From Deltaproteobacteria bacterium (GTDB lineage Bacteria; Myxococcota; Myxococcia; Myxococcales; 40CM-4-68-19), in contig JANYKT010000036.1 in assembly GCA_025358085.1 (NCBI GenBank), positions 1-48,507 of the forward strand: DNA of 48,507 nucleotides, in the 5' to 3' direction. Positions 1 through 10,100 of the stretch are shown here, piece after piece (position 1 is the stretch's first letter; each line of letters begins with the position of its first letter). The notes below the pieces were generated by a model. It did not search any database. It worked only from the letters and a program-made list of their open reading frames with translations, and was not told the origin of the DNA. Position numbers and translations under genes: made by a program.

Positions 1-135
1 CGAGCTGCCGCCGTCAGACGACATCGAGCCCGAGCCGCTGGTCGACGTGTCGCCCATGGCAGTGGTGGATTTACAAGCAGAGAATGAGGCTGCGGCGACG
101 ATCGCGGCGGCCAGAGCAAGAGTTGTGAAGCGCAT
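1..135 (-). CDS. Lipoprotein, N-terminal part only (gene runs off the window)
   Basis: Seen: ATG at 135 reading leftwards, preceded by a good ribosome binding site (GGAAGGA, about 7 bases upstream). The 45 visible codons begin MRFTTLALAAAIVAAASF, a positively charged start and a hydrophobic stretch, followed by SAC at about residue 21, a plausible lipobox with Phe at -3. After the cysteine comes a Ser/Gly/Thr-rich stretch typical of a tether between lipid anchor and folded domain. Inferred: a signal-peptidase-II processed lipoprotein of unknown function. The C-terminal domain lies outside the window, so no family can be named. Confidence 0.7.
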   Translation of the reverse strand, partial: MRFTTLALAAAIVAAASFSACKSTTAMGDTSTSGSGSMSSDGGSS

Positions 136-289
136 TTTTAAATTCCTTCCGTAAGGAGCGCGACGATAGGTCGCGAGCATCTAATAACCGCCCCTCTAAC
201 AGAGGCGCGATTCAATCGAAAGAATTTAATTGAAAGAGTGTTGAGCAGGCGTCCATTCGCTCGCGGTTCGTTGTGGTAGCTTCCGCGCC

Positions 290-1333
290 GTGCACAGCGC
301 CGCTGAGGACGATGAGGACCCGCGGGAGGTTTCGCCCGAAAAGCTTGGCGAGGAAGTCCGCTTCGATGGGACGCTGCGCCCGCGCAATTTCGCCGAGGTC
401 GTAGGCCAGCGGGCGCTGATCGACAACCTGACCGTCTTCGTCAAAGCCGCCAAGGCGCGCAAGGAGCCGCTCGATCACGTGCTGTTCTGCGGCCCTCCGG
501 GCCTGGGAAAGACATCGCTCGCCCACGTCATCGCCACCGAATTGGGCAGCCTGATCCACGTCACCAGCGGTCCTGCACTGGAGCGCAAGGGCGACCTTGC
601 AGGCATCCTCACGAACCTCGGCGAAAACGACGTCCTCTTTATCGATGAGATTCACCGGATGAATCCCGCCATCGAGGAGAATCTGTATCCGGCGATGGAA
701 AGCTTCACCTTTGACATCGTGATCGGCGACGGTGCTGGCGCCCGCGCCATCAAGCTGCCGCTGAAGCCGTTCACGCTGATCGGCGCGACTACCCGCACCG
801 GTCTCTTGACCGGCCCCCTCCGCGACCGCTTTGGCATCGTCAATCGGCTCGATTTCTATCCGCCCAAGGATCTCGAGGAGATCGTTCGGCGGTCCTCCCG
901 GAAGCTGGGCGTCTCACTCGACGACGGCGGCGCCCGCGAGATCGCGCGCCGGGCTCGCGGCACCCCGCGCATCGCCAACCGGCTGCTGCGGCGCCTGCGC
1001 GACTTCGCCGAAGTGGAGGGCGACGGCAGCATCACGCAGCAGGTCGCCGACCGCGCGCTGCAACGCCTGGAGGTGGACGCCGCAGGTCTCGACCCGATGG
1101 ACCGGCGCATCCTCAGCACGCTGGTGGACAAGTTCGGCGGCGGGCCGGTGGGTCTCGACACCATCGCCACCGCGGTGGGCGAGCAATCTGACACGCTCGA
1201 GGATGTCTACGAGCCCTATCTACTGATGGAGGGCTATCTCTACCGGACCCCGCGCGGCCGCGTCGCCACTCCGCGCGCCTACCAGCACCTGGGCCGCAAG
1301 GTCCCCGCCGGCCTGCAGGGCGCGCTGCTCTAG
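290..1333 (+). CDS. ruvB: Holliday junction branch-migration ATPase RuvB
   Basis: RuvB is the hexameric AAA+ motor that drives branch migration of Holliday junctions with RuvA in recombinational repair. The 347-residue length fits the family. Visible motifs: Walker A GPPGLGKT at residues 68-75, Walker [10 protein letters not shown] near 117-124, sensor 1 GATTRTG, the arginine-finger region GPLRDRFG, and a C-terminal winged helix ending in the typical YLYRTPRGR segment. The start is GTG at 290; I see no strong Shine-Dalgarno and no better start. No ruvA or ruvC is adjacent. The last codons (GLQGALL) form the first unit of a short DNA repeat that continues past the stop. Confidence 0.97.
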   Translation: MHSAAEDDEDPREVSPEKLGEEVRFDGTLRPRNFAEVVGQRALIDNLTVFVKAAKARKEPLDHVLFCGPPGLGKTSLAHVIATELGSLIHVTSGPALERKGDLAGILTNLGENDVLFIDEIHRMNPAIEENLYPAMESFTFDIVIGDGAGARAIKLPLKPFTLIGATTRTGLLTGPLRDRFGIVNRLDFYPPKDLEEIVRRSSRKLGVSLDDGGAREIARRARGTPRIANRLLRRLRDFAEVEGDGSITQQVADRALQRLEVDAAGLDPMDRRILSTLVDKFGGGPVGLDTIATAVGEQSDTLEDVYEPYLLMEGYLYRTPRGRVATPRAYQHLGRKVPAGLQGALL

Positions 1334-1400
1334 CCGCAACTGCAGGGCGCGCTGTACAGCAACTGCAGGCGCGCTTGGCATCAACCTGCAGGGCACGCCG
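1313..1400 (+). repeat. Four degenerate tandem units starting with CTGCAGG, spanning the ruvB stop codon
   Basis: Units begin at 1313, 1340, 1363 and 1386. The first two share the 15-mer CTGCAGGGCGCGCTG exactly; the third lacks one G and the fourth has substitutions. Spacing is 27, 23 and 23 bases, and CAA or CAAC precedes units 2-4. The first unit encodes the last residues of RuvB and the others are non-coding. The likely origin is tandem duplication of the 3' end of ruvB. Confidence 0.6.
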
Positions 1401-1508
1401 GATCCGCCGTCTGCGACGCGCGCTGCTGGAATCGCATCCGCTTCGAGCGCGGGACCACAGCTGGCCGCGAACTCGCATTGTGCATCTGCTTGCGCCATAA
1501 CTCGCGCC

Positions 1509-2963
1509 GTGGACAGGCGCAGCTTCGCGCAGGATTTCTTTTTCGAGCTGATGCGCGACTCGCAGCGCGTGCGCGCCGTCTACCTCGCCGAGCGCGAGCG
1601 CTGGATCCGCACGCTCGCCGTCAGCGGCCGCGAGGAGATCCTCTTCGAGCTGGAGATGCTGTTGCGCGGGCTCGACCGCTTCTTCAACCTGCGCAGCCTC
1701 TTCGGCGAAAGGCAGCCGGCGCAGGACCGGGACTACCGCGAGGAGCTGAAGGCGGCGCGGGACGCAGTCCACCGCGCGGTCCAGCTTTCGCGCAAGCTCA
1801 TCGTCCAGAAGCAGGAGCAGGTGCTGCTCTTCCGCAGCTTCGTCGAGGGCAGCCTCGCTGACGACCGCGCGCGCGCGCGGCTGGGCGCGGAGCTTCGCGA
1901 GCAGCGGACGCCCGAGGAAAGCCTCTTCCTGCTGCGCTCGGGGCTGGTCGCGCACCAAGGCATCCTCGACAACCTGCTGCGCCTCGACTCGGCCCCGCAG
2001 TCGCTCTTCCTCGATGTCGGTCGCGCCCTGCAACATGAGCTCTTTGTCTCGCGCTATTTCGGACCGCCGTCGGCCCTGGAGTTCCGCGCCGAGTACGACC
2101 GGGTCGGCTCGGTGCGGCTGCTCGAGGCGCTACGGGCGATGGCGGACGAGAAGAAGCGCAAGGCGTTCGCGCTGGCGCTGCTGGCCGCGTTTCGCACTCT
2201 GCGCAGCCTGCGCTATGTCCCGGCGCCGCCCAACGCGCACTCGCGGCGCGTGCTCATCATTCTCTCCCTCGTTCGCAGCGAGTTGGTCGCCCTCATGGGC
2301 TATCTGGAGAATGACCTCCCCCGGCTCTGCGCCACGGTCGAAGGCGTCGGCGAGGCGGCGGCAGCGGGTCGCGCGGCCGCGCTGCCCATCCGCGAGGTGT
2401 TGGAGCAGGTCGCTCCCATCCTCTCGATCCCGCTGACCGACCGCGCGCAATTGGACGACCAGCGGGACCGGCTGGTCCTTGCCACCAAGCAGGCGATCGG
2501 GTCGATCGCGTCGGCGCTCGACCCGGGGCTCGGGGTCGCACAGCTGTTCGAGGATCAGGGCGCGCGCGCCGAACAGTCGGAGCGGCTGCGACGCGATCTG
2601 TGGCTCTTCCGCGAGATGTGCGTCGAGACCGCGAACAAGCTCGAGCGCCCGGGCGAGGGACCTGAGGCCGCAGAGCCTCTGCGGCGTTTTACAACTGCAT
2701 TTCGCGACATCGGCTACCAGCTGCTTCGCCATTCAGATCGCGAACTTTTCGACCGCTTTCTCGACCTGCTTGAAGGTTGGTCTGCCGGGCGCGGCGAAAG
2801 CGTCACCACCCGCATGCAGCGCCTCGGCGACGACTGCCGCCGCTTTGCGGTGATCCTCGAGCGTGCTCTGCAGATGGTTGGAAAACGTGCGGAGCTGCAG
2901 CGGCTCCCTGTCGATGAGCTGTCATACCGGGAAGCGCTTGCACGGGCCCTGCTAGGGGGGTAA
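1509..2963 (+). CDS. Large helical protein of unknown function
   Basis: I do not recognise this 484-residue protein. It starts at GTG 1509 (an in-frame ATG at 1551 is an alternative). The sequence is rich in Leu, Arg, Glu and Ala with few Gly or Pro, consistent with an all-alpha protein containing long amphipathic helices. No signal peptide, transmembrane segment, nucleotide-binding motif or Cys/His cluster is visible, so it is probably cytoplasmic. The N-terminal part (residues 1-60) has an aromatic patch, DFFFELM, followed by a charged helix with RAVYLAERERW. It stands alone between ruvB (176 bases upstream) and lpxC (227 bases downstream), with a possible terminator after it. Third-position G/C preference matches its neighbours, supporting a real gene. 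Confidence 0.75.
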   Translation: MDRRSFAQDFFFELMRDSQRVRAVYLAERERWIRTLAVSGREEILFELEMLLRGLDRFFNLRSLFGERQPAQDRDYREELKAARDAVHRAVQLSRKLIVQKQEQVLLFRSFVEGSLADDRARARLGAELREQRTPEESLFLLRSGLVAHQGILDNLLRLDSAPQSLFLDVGRALQHELFVSRYFGPPSALEFRAEYDRVGSVRLLEALRAMADEKKRKAFALALLAAFRTLRSLRYVPAPPNAHSRRVLIILSLVRSELVALMGYLENDLPRLCATVEGVGEAAAAGRAAALPIREVLEQVAPILSIPLTDRAQLDDQRDRLVLATKQAIGSIASALDPGLGVAQLFEDQGARAEQSERLRRDLWLFREMCVETANKLERPGEGPEAAEPLRRFTTAFRDIGYQLLRHSDRELFDRFLDLLEGWSAGRGESVTTRMQRLGDDCRRFAVILERALQMVGKRAELQRLPVDELSYREALARALLGG

Positions 2964-3106
2964 GCAAGCGCACCTTCGCATCCGCTCTCACGAAACCGCG
3001 ACACACCTGTCGCAGTTCTCTGGAATTGAACGGTCTTAGGGCTCGTTTCCATCATGCCGTCGGAGACAACTCGAGCTGTAAGTACTAGGTTTTCTGGCCT
3101 TCAGGG

Positions 3107-3130
3107 CCCTCGGGCACGGGGGTTGCTTTT
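3107..3130 (+). terminator. Possible Rho-independent terminator after the 1509-2963 gene
   Basis: A six-pair stem CCCTCG / CGGGGG (one G-U pair) with the tetraloop GGCA at 3113-3116 is followed by TTGCTTTT at 3123-3130. It lies about 145 bases after the upstream stop and about 60 bases before lpxC. The T-run is interrupted, so this is a moderate candidate. Confidence 0.4.
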
Positions 3131-3190
3131 AACTTGCGAACGTTCTCAGTGCCTTAGAACCCGCGCAGCAAAATCCCGGAGGGGAATTTT

Positions 3191-4141
3191 TTGAAGATGG
3201 ATCTCCACCCTTTCCGCCAGAGGACGCTGAAGCAGCGAGCAACCCTGGACGGAATCGGCCTGCACTCCGGGGCGAAGGTTCGGCTCACGGTCGCGCCGGG
3301 ACCGGCCGACAGCGGCATCGTCTTCATCCGCACCGACATTTCCCCGCGGGTCGAGATCGCGGCGCTCTCCGAGCACGTCGTCGACACGACCATGAACACC
3401 TCGCTCGGCAAGGAGCGCGTTCGCATCGGCACCGTCGAGCACTTGCTCGCCGCGCTCGCCGGCTGCAGCATCGACAATGCGCGTCTCGAGGTTGAAGGCC
3501 CGGAGGTGCCCATCCTCGACGGCAGCGCTGAGCCCTTCGTGGCGCTCGTCCAGGAGGCCGGCGTTCATGAGCAACGCGCCACGCGCCGCTACCTCATGGT
3601 GCGCAAGCCAGTGGTCGTTACCGACGGCGACAAGCAGGCCCGCCTCTCGCCCACGCGCGGCACTTTCTCGGTCAGCTACACCATCGACTTCCAGCACCCG
3701 CTGATCTCCGATCAGACTTACGCGCTCGAGCTTTCCAACCGCGCCTTCCAGCGTGAAATCGCGGGTGCCCGGACTTTCGGTTTCAAGCGCGACGTCGAGC
3801 GGCTGCACCTCGCTGGCCTCGCCCGCGGCGGCTCGCTGGACAACGCGGTCGTGGTCGACGACTTCAACATCCTGAACCCGGAAGGCCTCCGCTTTCCCGA
3901 CGAGTTCGTGCGCCACAAGATCCTGGACGCGCTCGGCGACCTCTCGCTGATCGGTCTGCCCATCATCGGTCATCTGCACGCCGTGAAGTCCGGCCATGCG
4001 TTGAACCACCAGCTCGTGCGCAAGGTGCTGGCCGAGCGCGAGGCGTGGGAAGTCGTGCAGCCCCGCGCGGAGCACGAGCTCCACGCGCTGCAAGAGCGCC
4101 TGCTCCCCGTGCTCTCGATGGAAGAGCCCCAGGTCGCCTGA
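3191..4141 (+). CDS. lpxC: UDP-3-O-acyl-N-acetylglucosamine deacetylase LpxC
   Basis: LpxC is the zinc deacetylase catalysing the committed step of lipid A synthesis in the cytoplasm, so its presence implies an LPS-bearing outer membrane. Visible signatures: QRTLKQRATLDGIGLHSG near the N-terminus; TVEHLLAAL with zinc ligand H84; LDGSAEPF; HKILDALGDL with ligands H242 and D246; and SGHALNH carrying the catalytic histidine region. Length is 316 residues, slightly above the usual ~305. Start choice: TTG 3191 sits six bases after GGAGGGG (3178-3184), ideal spacing; ATG 3197 is the alternative with a 12-base gap. The other raetz-pathway genes are not in the window. The next gene begins about 40-60 bases downstream. 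Confidence 0.96.
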   Translation: MKMDLHPFRQRTLKQRATLDGIGLHSGAKVRLTVAPGPADSGIVFIRTDISPRVEIAALSEHVVDTTMNTSLGKERVRIGTVEHLLAALAGCSIDNARLEVEGPEVPILDGSAEPFVALVQEAGVHEQRATRRYLMVRKPVVVTDGDKQARLSPTRGTFSVSYTIDFQHPLISDQTYALELSNRAFQREIAGARTFGFKRDVERLHLAGLARGGSLDNAVVVDDFNILNPEGLRFPDEFVRHKILDALGDLSLIGLPIIGHLHAVKSGHALNHQLVRKVLAEREAWEVVQPRAEHELHALQERLLPVLSMEEPQVA

Positions 4142-4201
4142 AGGCTGTGCACCCGTCGCGCCCGCAAGCTTCCAGCGCTAGTGAAACTGCAAAAGCTGGT
4201 G

Positions 4202-6868
4202 ATGGCGACTCCCGCGGCGCGTAAATGCTTTGCCTGGGATGAGGAACCGGCGCACAAGTGGTCCTTGTCCTTACTCGTTGCCCCTGACGCCGCCGAGACT
4301 CCCGAGCAGCGGGTGCTGCTGCTCCAGGAGATCACGCAAGCCGCGGACGAAGCTCGCACGGTGCAGGATGCCCTCCGCGCCATACTCGCGCGCGTCTGCG
4401 AGCGAATGGGCTGGCAAGCCGGCCGGCTGCAATTCACCAGCGAGGCCGGCGACCTCGCGCAGCGCACGTTCTGGCATCTGGTCGACCCGGAGAAGCTGGT
4501 CAACTTCCGCTCGCTGGCCGAAGAGCGCCGCCAGCCCAACCAGACTGGCCTGCTGGCGCGCGTGGTCCGTGAAGGCAAGCCAACCTGGACCGTGTTGCCC
4601 GAAGGGCCGGAAGCAAATGCCACCGGTACGCGTGCCGTCTTCGCCTTCCCCATCCTCGCCGGCAAGCGTGTCTTCGCGGTGCTGGAGTTCTTCTCCGAGC
4701 ATGCGCACGAGCCGCGCGCGGCTCTGCTCGACACCCTCGGCATCGTTTGCGCTGGCCTCGGTGGCATCCTCCAGCGCAAGCCGGCCGAGGACGAGCTGCG
4801 CAAATCGGAGCGCGACTACCGTGCGCTCTTCGAGAGCGCGCACGATGCCATCCTGATCGTCGACCCGGTCGAGGCAATCGTCCTCGATGCGAACCGCCGC
4901 TGCTCGGAGATCTACGGCTTCTCTCGCGACGAGCTGATCGGACTGCCCCTCGACCGAGTCTGGCGGAACCCGGATCGCGCGCGCCTGCTGCAGTCGGCGC
5001 GGGGCGAGGGCGGTGACTTCGAAGCGCAGCACCTGCGCAAGGACGGCCGCGTGCTGGCCGTGGACGTTGCCGCCGGACCGGTTGAGTTCCGTGGCCGTCC
5101 CGCGGTCTGGATGTCCAACCGCGATGTCACCGACCGCGCGCGAACGCTTGCGGCACTGCGCACCAGCGAAGAGCGCTATCGGCTCCTCTTCGACGCGAGC
5201 CCCCTGCCGATGTGGGTCTTTGATCTGGAGACGCTGGTCTTCCTCGCAGTCAACGAGGCCGCGGTCGCCCGCTACGGCTATTCGCGCGAGCAATTCATGC
5301 GCATGACCGTGGCGGAGATTGGCCCCACCGAAGGCTTCGACGGCTCGGTCACCGACCACGCCGCGCGCGAGGTCACAGGCGCTGCCAGCGTCTGGCGCCA
5401 CAAGCGCGCGAGTGGTGACCTGATCGACGTCGAGATCACCTCGCACGAACTGGAATGGGGCGGAAAGCCTGCGCGGCTGGTGGTCGCGAACGACGTGACC
5501 GAGCGGCTGCGTGCCGAGCAGAAGCTGTGGCACGCGGCCTTCTACGACGGCCTCACCGGCCTGCCCAACCGCCAGCTTTTCATGGAGCGACTGGGCCAGG
5601 CGCTGGAGCGCACGCGGGGCCGCGACGCCGCCAGCTTCGCGGTGTTCTACCTCGATCTCGACCGCTTCAAGATCGTCAACGATTCGATGGGCCACCGCGC
5701 TGGAGACCAGCTGCTGGTGTCGATTGCGCGAAGGCTCGAACGTACCCGCCGCGCCGGTGACACCGTGGCGCGGCTGGGCGGCGACGAGTTCGCGGTGCTG
5801 GTCGAAGGGGTCGAAGATCCGCAGGCGGCGGGCCGCGTGGCCGAGCGCGTGCAACACGAGCTCTCGTCCCCGTTCGAGGTGAACGGGCAGGAGGTCTTTA
5901 CCAGCGCCTCGATCGGCATCGCGCTCGGGGGCTCGCCGTCGAGGCGCCCAGAGGATTTGCTGCGCGACGCCGACACGGCGATGTACCGCGCGAAGGCGCT
6001 GGGCGTCGCGCGGCACGCGGTGTTCGACATCAGCATGCATGACCATGCGGTGGCGACGCTGCAGCTCGAGAACGACCTGCGCCGTGCCATCGATCGCAGT
6101 GAGCTGCGGGTGATGTACCAGCCCATCCTGAGGCTGTTTCCAGGCCGTGCGGCGCCCACCATCGTCGGCTTCGAAGCGCTGGTCCGCTGGCAGCACCCCA
6201 AGCGCGGGCTGGTGTCCCCGGCCGAGTTCATCCCGATGGCCGAAGAGACCGGCGTCATCGGCGCGGTCGGAAAGTGGGTGCTGGCGGAAGCGTGCGGGCA
6301 GATGCGTTCGCTGCAACAGCTCTTCCCGCGGACGCCACAGCTTTCCCTCAGCGTCAATCTGTCCGGCCGGCAGATCCTGCAGCCCGGTCTGGTCGAGCAG
6401 ATCGCAGCGGTGCTGGAGAAAGCCCGGATGGATCCGCGCACGCTGCGGCTGGAGCTGACCGAGAGCGTGCTGGTCGAGAACGAGGCGGCGGCGCTGCGCT
6501 GCCTGCTGCGACTGCGTTCGCTGGGGCTGAAGCTCGCCATCGATGACTTTGGAACCGGCTACAGCTCGCTCAGCTACCTCCACCGCATGCCCATCGACGT
6601 GCTGAAGATCGACGCCTCGTTCGTGCGGACCATGGGCGTGGATGAGAAGAATCGGCGCATCGTCGAGACCGTCCTGCTGCTCGGCAAGAACCTGGGCGTC
6701 GAGGTGATCGCGGAAGGGGTCGAGACGCAGACGGAGGCGCAGACGCTGCAAGTGATGGGCTGCGAGCTGGTGCAGGGCTTCCTCTACTCGGAGCCGGTGG
6801 ACATCGACGCTATGACCACGCTGCTGCGCGAGGAGGCCGCGGCGCTGCGCGCCCTCAAGGTCGTCTGA
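4202..6868 (+). CDS. GAF-PAS-PAS-GGDEF-EAL bifunctional cyclic-di-GMP enzyme
   Basis: A sensor protein that should make and/or break cyclic di-GMP. Domain order by approximate residue: GAF 30-195, PAS 200-315, PAS 320-440, GGDEF 445-610, EAL 620-875. No transmembrane segment is seen, so it senses in the cytoplasm. The cyclase motif is intact (GGDEF at about 526) with an inhibitory RxxD site (RAGD) five residues before it. The phosphodiesterase also looks intact: EALVRW at about 658, SVNLSG, ELTES, DDFGTGYSS, LKID and AEGVET. Either activity is therefore possible. ATG 4202 was chosen; GTG 4181 gives seven more residues. It lies close behind lpxC and may be co-transcribed with it. Its last four codons overlap the proposed left end of a repeated element. 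Confidence 0.95.
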   Translation: MATPAARKCFAWDEEPAHKWSLSLLVAPDAAETPEQRVLLLQEITQAADEARTVQDALRAILARVCERMGWQAGRLQFTSEAGDLAQRTFWHLVDPEKLVNFRSLAEERRQPNQTGLLARVVREGKPTWTVLPEGPEANATGTRAVFAFPILAGKRVFAVLEFFSEHAHEPRAALLDTLGIVCAGLGGILQRKPAEDELRKSERDYRALFESAHDAILIVDPVEAIVLDANRRCSEIYGFSRDELIGLPLDRVWRNPDRARLLQSARGEGGDFEAQHLRKDGRVLAVDVAAGPVEFRGRPAVWMSNRDVTDRARTLAALRTSEERYRLLFDASPLPMWVFDLETLVFLAVNEAAVARYGYSREQFMRMTVAEIGPTEGFDGSVTDHAAREVTGAASVWRHKRASGDLIDVEITSHELEWGGKPARLVVANDVTERLRAEQKLWHAAFYDGLTGLPNRQLFMERLGQALERTRGRDAASFAVFYLDLDRFKIVNDSMGHRAGDQLLVSIARRLERTRRAGDTVARLGGDEFAVLVEGVEDPQAAGRVAERVQHELSSPFEVNGQEVFTSASIGIALGGSPSRRPEDLLRDADTAMYRAKALGVARHAVFDISMHDHAVATLQLENDLRRAIDRSELRVMYQPILRLFPGRAAPTIVGFEALVRWQHPKRGLVSPAEFIPMAEETGVIGAVGKWVLAEACGQMRSLQQLFPRTPQLSLSVNLSGRQILQPGLVEQIAAVLEKARMDPRTLRLELTESVLVENEAAALRCLLRLRSLGLKLAIDDFGTGYSSLSYLHRMPIDVLKIDASFVRTMGVDEKNRRIVETVLLLGKNLGVEVIAEGVETQTEAQTLQVMGCELVQGFLYSEPVDIDAMTTLLREEAAALRALKVV

Positions 6869-7069
6869 TTCAGGAGGCCTCTCACTTGGGCAACAAACGC
6901 CGCAGGAGAAGCGTGGGGGTCGCCGCCCTCAGACATACGCGAAGCCCCTGACCGGTGTTGCGGGATGACGCGGGTCGCGAGGGGCGTCGCGAACTCGTTC
7001 GTCGACCCCACCACGGTCTCCCGGCGGCGTTCCTTGCAGAGAGAAGGCGCTGCTAACTGAGAGGCCTTG
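6856..7069. mobile_element. MITE-like palindromic element, copy A
   Basis: Non-coding DNA between two convergent genes. Nested inverted arms lie at 6890-6922 and 7003-7037. Each carries the block GCAA..AACGCCGC on the outside and a CGTGG..GGGTCG block on the inside. They enclose an ~80-base centre that can itself pair (CGCGAAGCCCC with GGGGCGTCGCG). The same sequence recurs at 45211-45422. When copy B is reverse-complemented, the outer flanks also match, including GGCGCTGCTAACTGA at 7046-7060, so homology extends well past the arms. Proposed ends are CAAGGTC (6856-6862) and GGCCTTG (7063-7069); no flanking duplication is visible here. The left end overlaps the last codons of the GGDEF-EAL gene. 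No transposase is encoded. Confidence 0.6.
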
Positions 7070-7100
7070 GAGCCAGGGCCATCACCTTGAATGCTCGTAA

Positions 7101-10100
7101 TCACTCGCCGCGAATGAGCGCGGCGAGCTGGGTGGTGGAGAGCTTGCCGGCGGCGTCGGCGCCCGAGAGGAACGAGTCGACAAGTTCGCGCTTCTCGCGG
7201 TGCAGCGAGAGGATCTGCTCCTCGATGGTGCCCTGCGCGATGAGCCGGTAGACGGTCACCGGCTTGTCCTGGCCAATGCGGTGGGCGCGATCCGAGGCCT
7301 GGTCTTCCACCGCGGGGTTCCACCAGGGGTCAAGGTGCACCACGTAGTCCGCCGCCGTCAGCGTCAGGCCGGTGCCGCCCGCCTTCAGCGAGATGAGGAA
7401 GAGTTCGCCGCCTTCGCCCTTCTGGAAGGATTCGACCCGGCGCTGCCGCTCTGCCAGCGGCACCTGGCCGTCGAGGTACGAGAAGGCGATCCCTTCGGTG
7501 CGCAACGCCTCCGCGACCAGCGCTAGATGAGAGGTGAACTGCGAAAAGACGAGGGCGCGGTGTCCAGAGGCGATCAGCTCGCGCGACAATTCCAGAAGCC
7601 GCGAAAGCTTGGAAGCGGGGCCGTCCCAGCCCACCTCCACCAGGCGCGGATGACAGGCCCCGAGACGCAGCCGCGTCAGCGCCGCCAGCACCTGGAACCG
7701 CTGGTCGTTGCCGGTCACCTCGCCCAGGTTGGCGACCGCCGCCAGACGGAGATCCTGGTAGAGCGACTTCTCGGCGTCCGAGAGCGGGACCACGACGTCG
7801 ATGTTGGTCCGCGGCGGCAGCTCGGGCGCCACCTGCGCCTTGGTCCGGCGCAGGATGAACGGCTTCGCCAGAGCCGCGAGCGCGCGGACCGCTTCGCCTT
7901 CCGCGCCGCCGAAGCGCCGGCGGAACGATTCCTCGCTGCCGAGCAGCGACGGCAGCACCGCGCGAAAGAGGCTCCACAGCTCGCCGAGATGGTTCTCGAC
8001 CGGAGTGCCCGACAGCGCCAGCACGAATTCGCCCTGGAGCCCATGCGCCGCGCGCGCCCGCTTGGTGGCGGCGTTCTTGATGGCGTGCGCCTCATCGAGC
8101 ACGACGGTCGCGAACCGTGCCTCCGCGAAGAGTTCGCTTTCGCGGGTGAGGAGGCCCCAGCTCACCACCACCACGTCTGCGGCCTGCAAGCCGCCCAGAG
8201 CGCGGTCGCCCTCGTGGAACAAGTGCATGCGCAGCGATGGCGCGAAGCGGGCGGCCTCGGCGCGCCAGGTGTGCAGCACCGAGGCCGGCGCGACCACCAG
8301 CGCAGGTCCGAGCGGCGCGCGCGCGAGGAGCAGCGTCAGCGCCTCCAGGGTCTTGCCGAGGCCCATGTCGTCGGCAAGGACTGCGCCCGCGCCCCAGTGA
8401 GCCAGTCGCGAGAGCCAGCGAAATCCCTCGACCTGGTAATCGCGCAGAGTGGCGGTGAGTCCCGCGGGGAGCTCGATGTGCAGCGCCTCTGCTCCCGCCA
8501 TTTTCTCGGACATGCGCCGCCAGCCCTCGGCCGCGGCCAGCTCCAGGACTTGTGGCACCAGCGCTTCAATGAGCGGCACCGTGCCCAGGGTCAGCGTCGG
8601 CGACGCTTCGCCTTCGCTCAGGTGGGCAAGCGGCGCGAGCTTCTCGAGCAGGTGGTCCGAGAGCTGCGCATAGTCGCCCTCGCCGAGCTTCACCCAGCGC
8701 CGGCGCAGGCGGGCGGCCTCCAGCAGCGCGGCGAGCGCCACCCGCCGGTCGTCCACCTCCACCTCGCCTTCGAGCCCGAACCAGTCGCGCTTTTTGCTCA
8801 CCGACAGCCGCAGCCGGTCGAGCTTCGCCTCGGAGGTGAAGCGCGGCTTCGGCACTTTCCATTCCACCGGCAGCCCCGACTGGGCGATGCGTCGCAGGGT
8901 CTCGACATGCCGATCGGTCCGGTCGAGATGCCAGGTGTAAGGCTCGGCAGCCGCCGTCGGATCGAGCCCGAGCAGCCCGGCGGCAGCGGTGGCCGCCGCA
9001 AGCTCCTGCTCGAAGTCGCGTCGCGCGAAGGTGCGCTTGTGGCCTTCGAGTCCCACTGACATGGGCACGCCCTGCCCGGGCAAGAAAAGCGGTCCGTGCG
9101 GCAGCGGCTCGATGCGCAGCGCAAGCAAGAGGCCCTCGCCCCGAGCCTCGACCCGCAGCGTCGGCCGGCTGGCGGTGGGGCGCTCCTCGCCGCGCAGCTC
9201 TTCGGGTAGCTCGACCGGCAGCGCTGCCTCCAGCCTGGGCAGAACGGCGGCCAGCGCGGGCAGGGCCTCGCGGGGAAAGTCGGGCCCGTGGTCGCGCAGC
9301 GTGATCAGGAAGCGCAGCGCCGGGTCGGGGACTTTCACCAGCAGGATGTGCCCGCCTTCCAGCTGCGGAAGAACCATGCCGCCCGTGCACGGGAAGCCTT
9401 CGCGCGGCACATTCGAAAGCTCGGTCAGGCCTGCGAAAACGCGAAACCGCAGGCCGTCCGCGGTCTCTTCCGCCACCACCCGCGCCGACGCAACCTCGAC
9501 GGGCAGTGGGCCCTCCTGGCGCCACCGGACGTCGGGATGTCCCGCGAGCTGCAGGAGAGCGTCGCCGAAAAAACTGCTCTCACGGGTCGCGTACGGCGCC
9601 TCGGCCTCGGCAAGCATGAACAGCTCGGCCAGGCGACGGTCGTGTCCGTCGAGGCGCCGGATGGACTCTGAAAGGCGCGAGAGGAGCCGGCCGCTCCTGC
9701 CTTTGCCGCGCTTGCCGATAGCGTGAAGGCGAATGTCCACGCCGCGATCGCTGAAGGTGAAGGAGAGCGCGCCCGGCTGATCGCGCGAAGGTGGCGGCGC
9801 GTCTTCCTTGGCCAGATATTCTTCGATGGCGCGCTTCCACCGCGGCTGCATCGAGGTCACGATCAGTCTGGCAAGCGGCGCATCGGGCCGAGCTGTCTCG
9901 TCGAGCAGGACGTCGAGCGAAATGGCGCGGTGGATGCACTGGGGCCGGCCGCAGTCGCAGGAGAGCTGCTCGGGACCCCGCCAGGTCGCAAGCGGCGGAA
10001 ACGCGACGGTCGCGGGCTGGTGGGCGCCGCGCAAACGCAGCTGGGAGCGCAGCCGCTCCGCCTTGAAAGCGAAGTGCAGCCGCAGATCGAGCAGGCGCTC

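Noticed and set aside
188-209. Hairpin CCTCT-AAC-AGAGG in the divergent region before ruvB
   Set aside because: Five-pair stem without a T-run; it could be chance and matches no regulator I know.
8566-9525. Long open frames opposite or overlapping the SNF2 gene and other large genes
   Set aside because: They are shadow frames of GC-rich genes: Arg/Ala-rich, no motifs, no ribosome sites.
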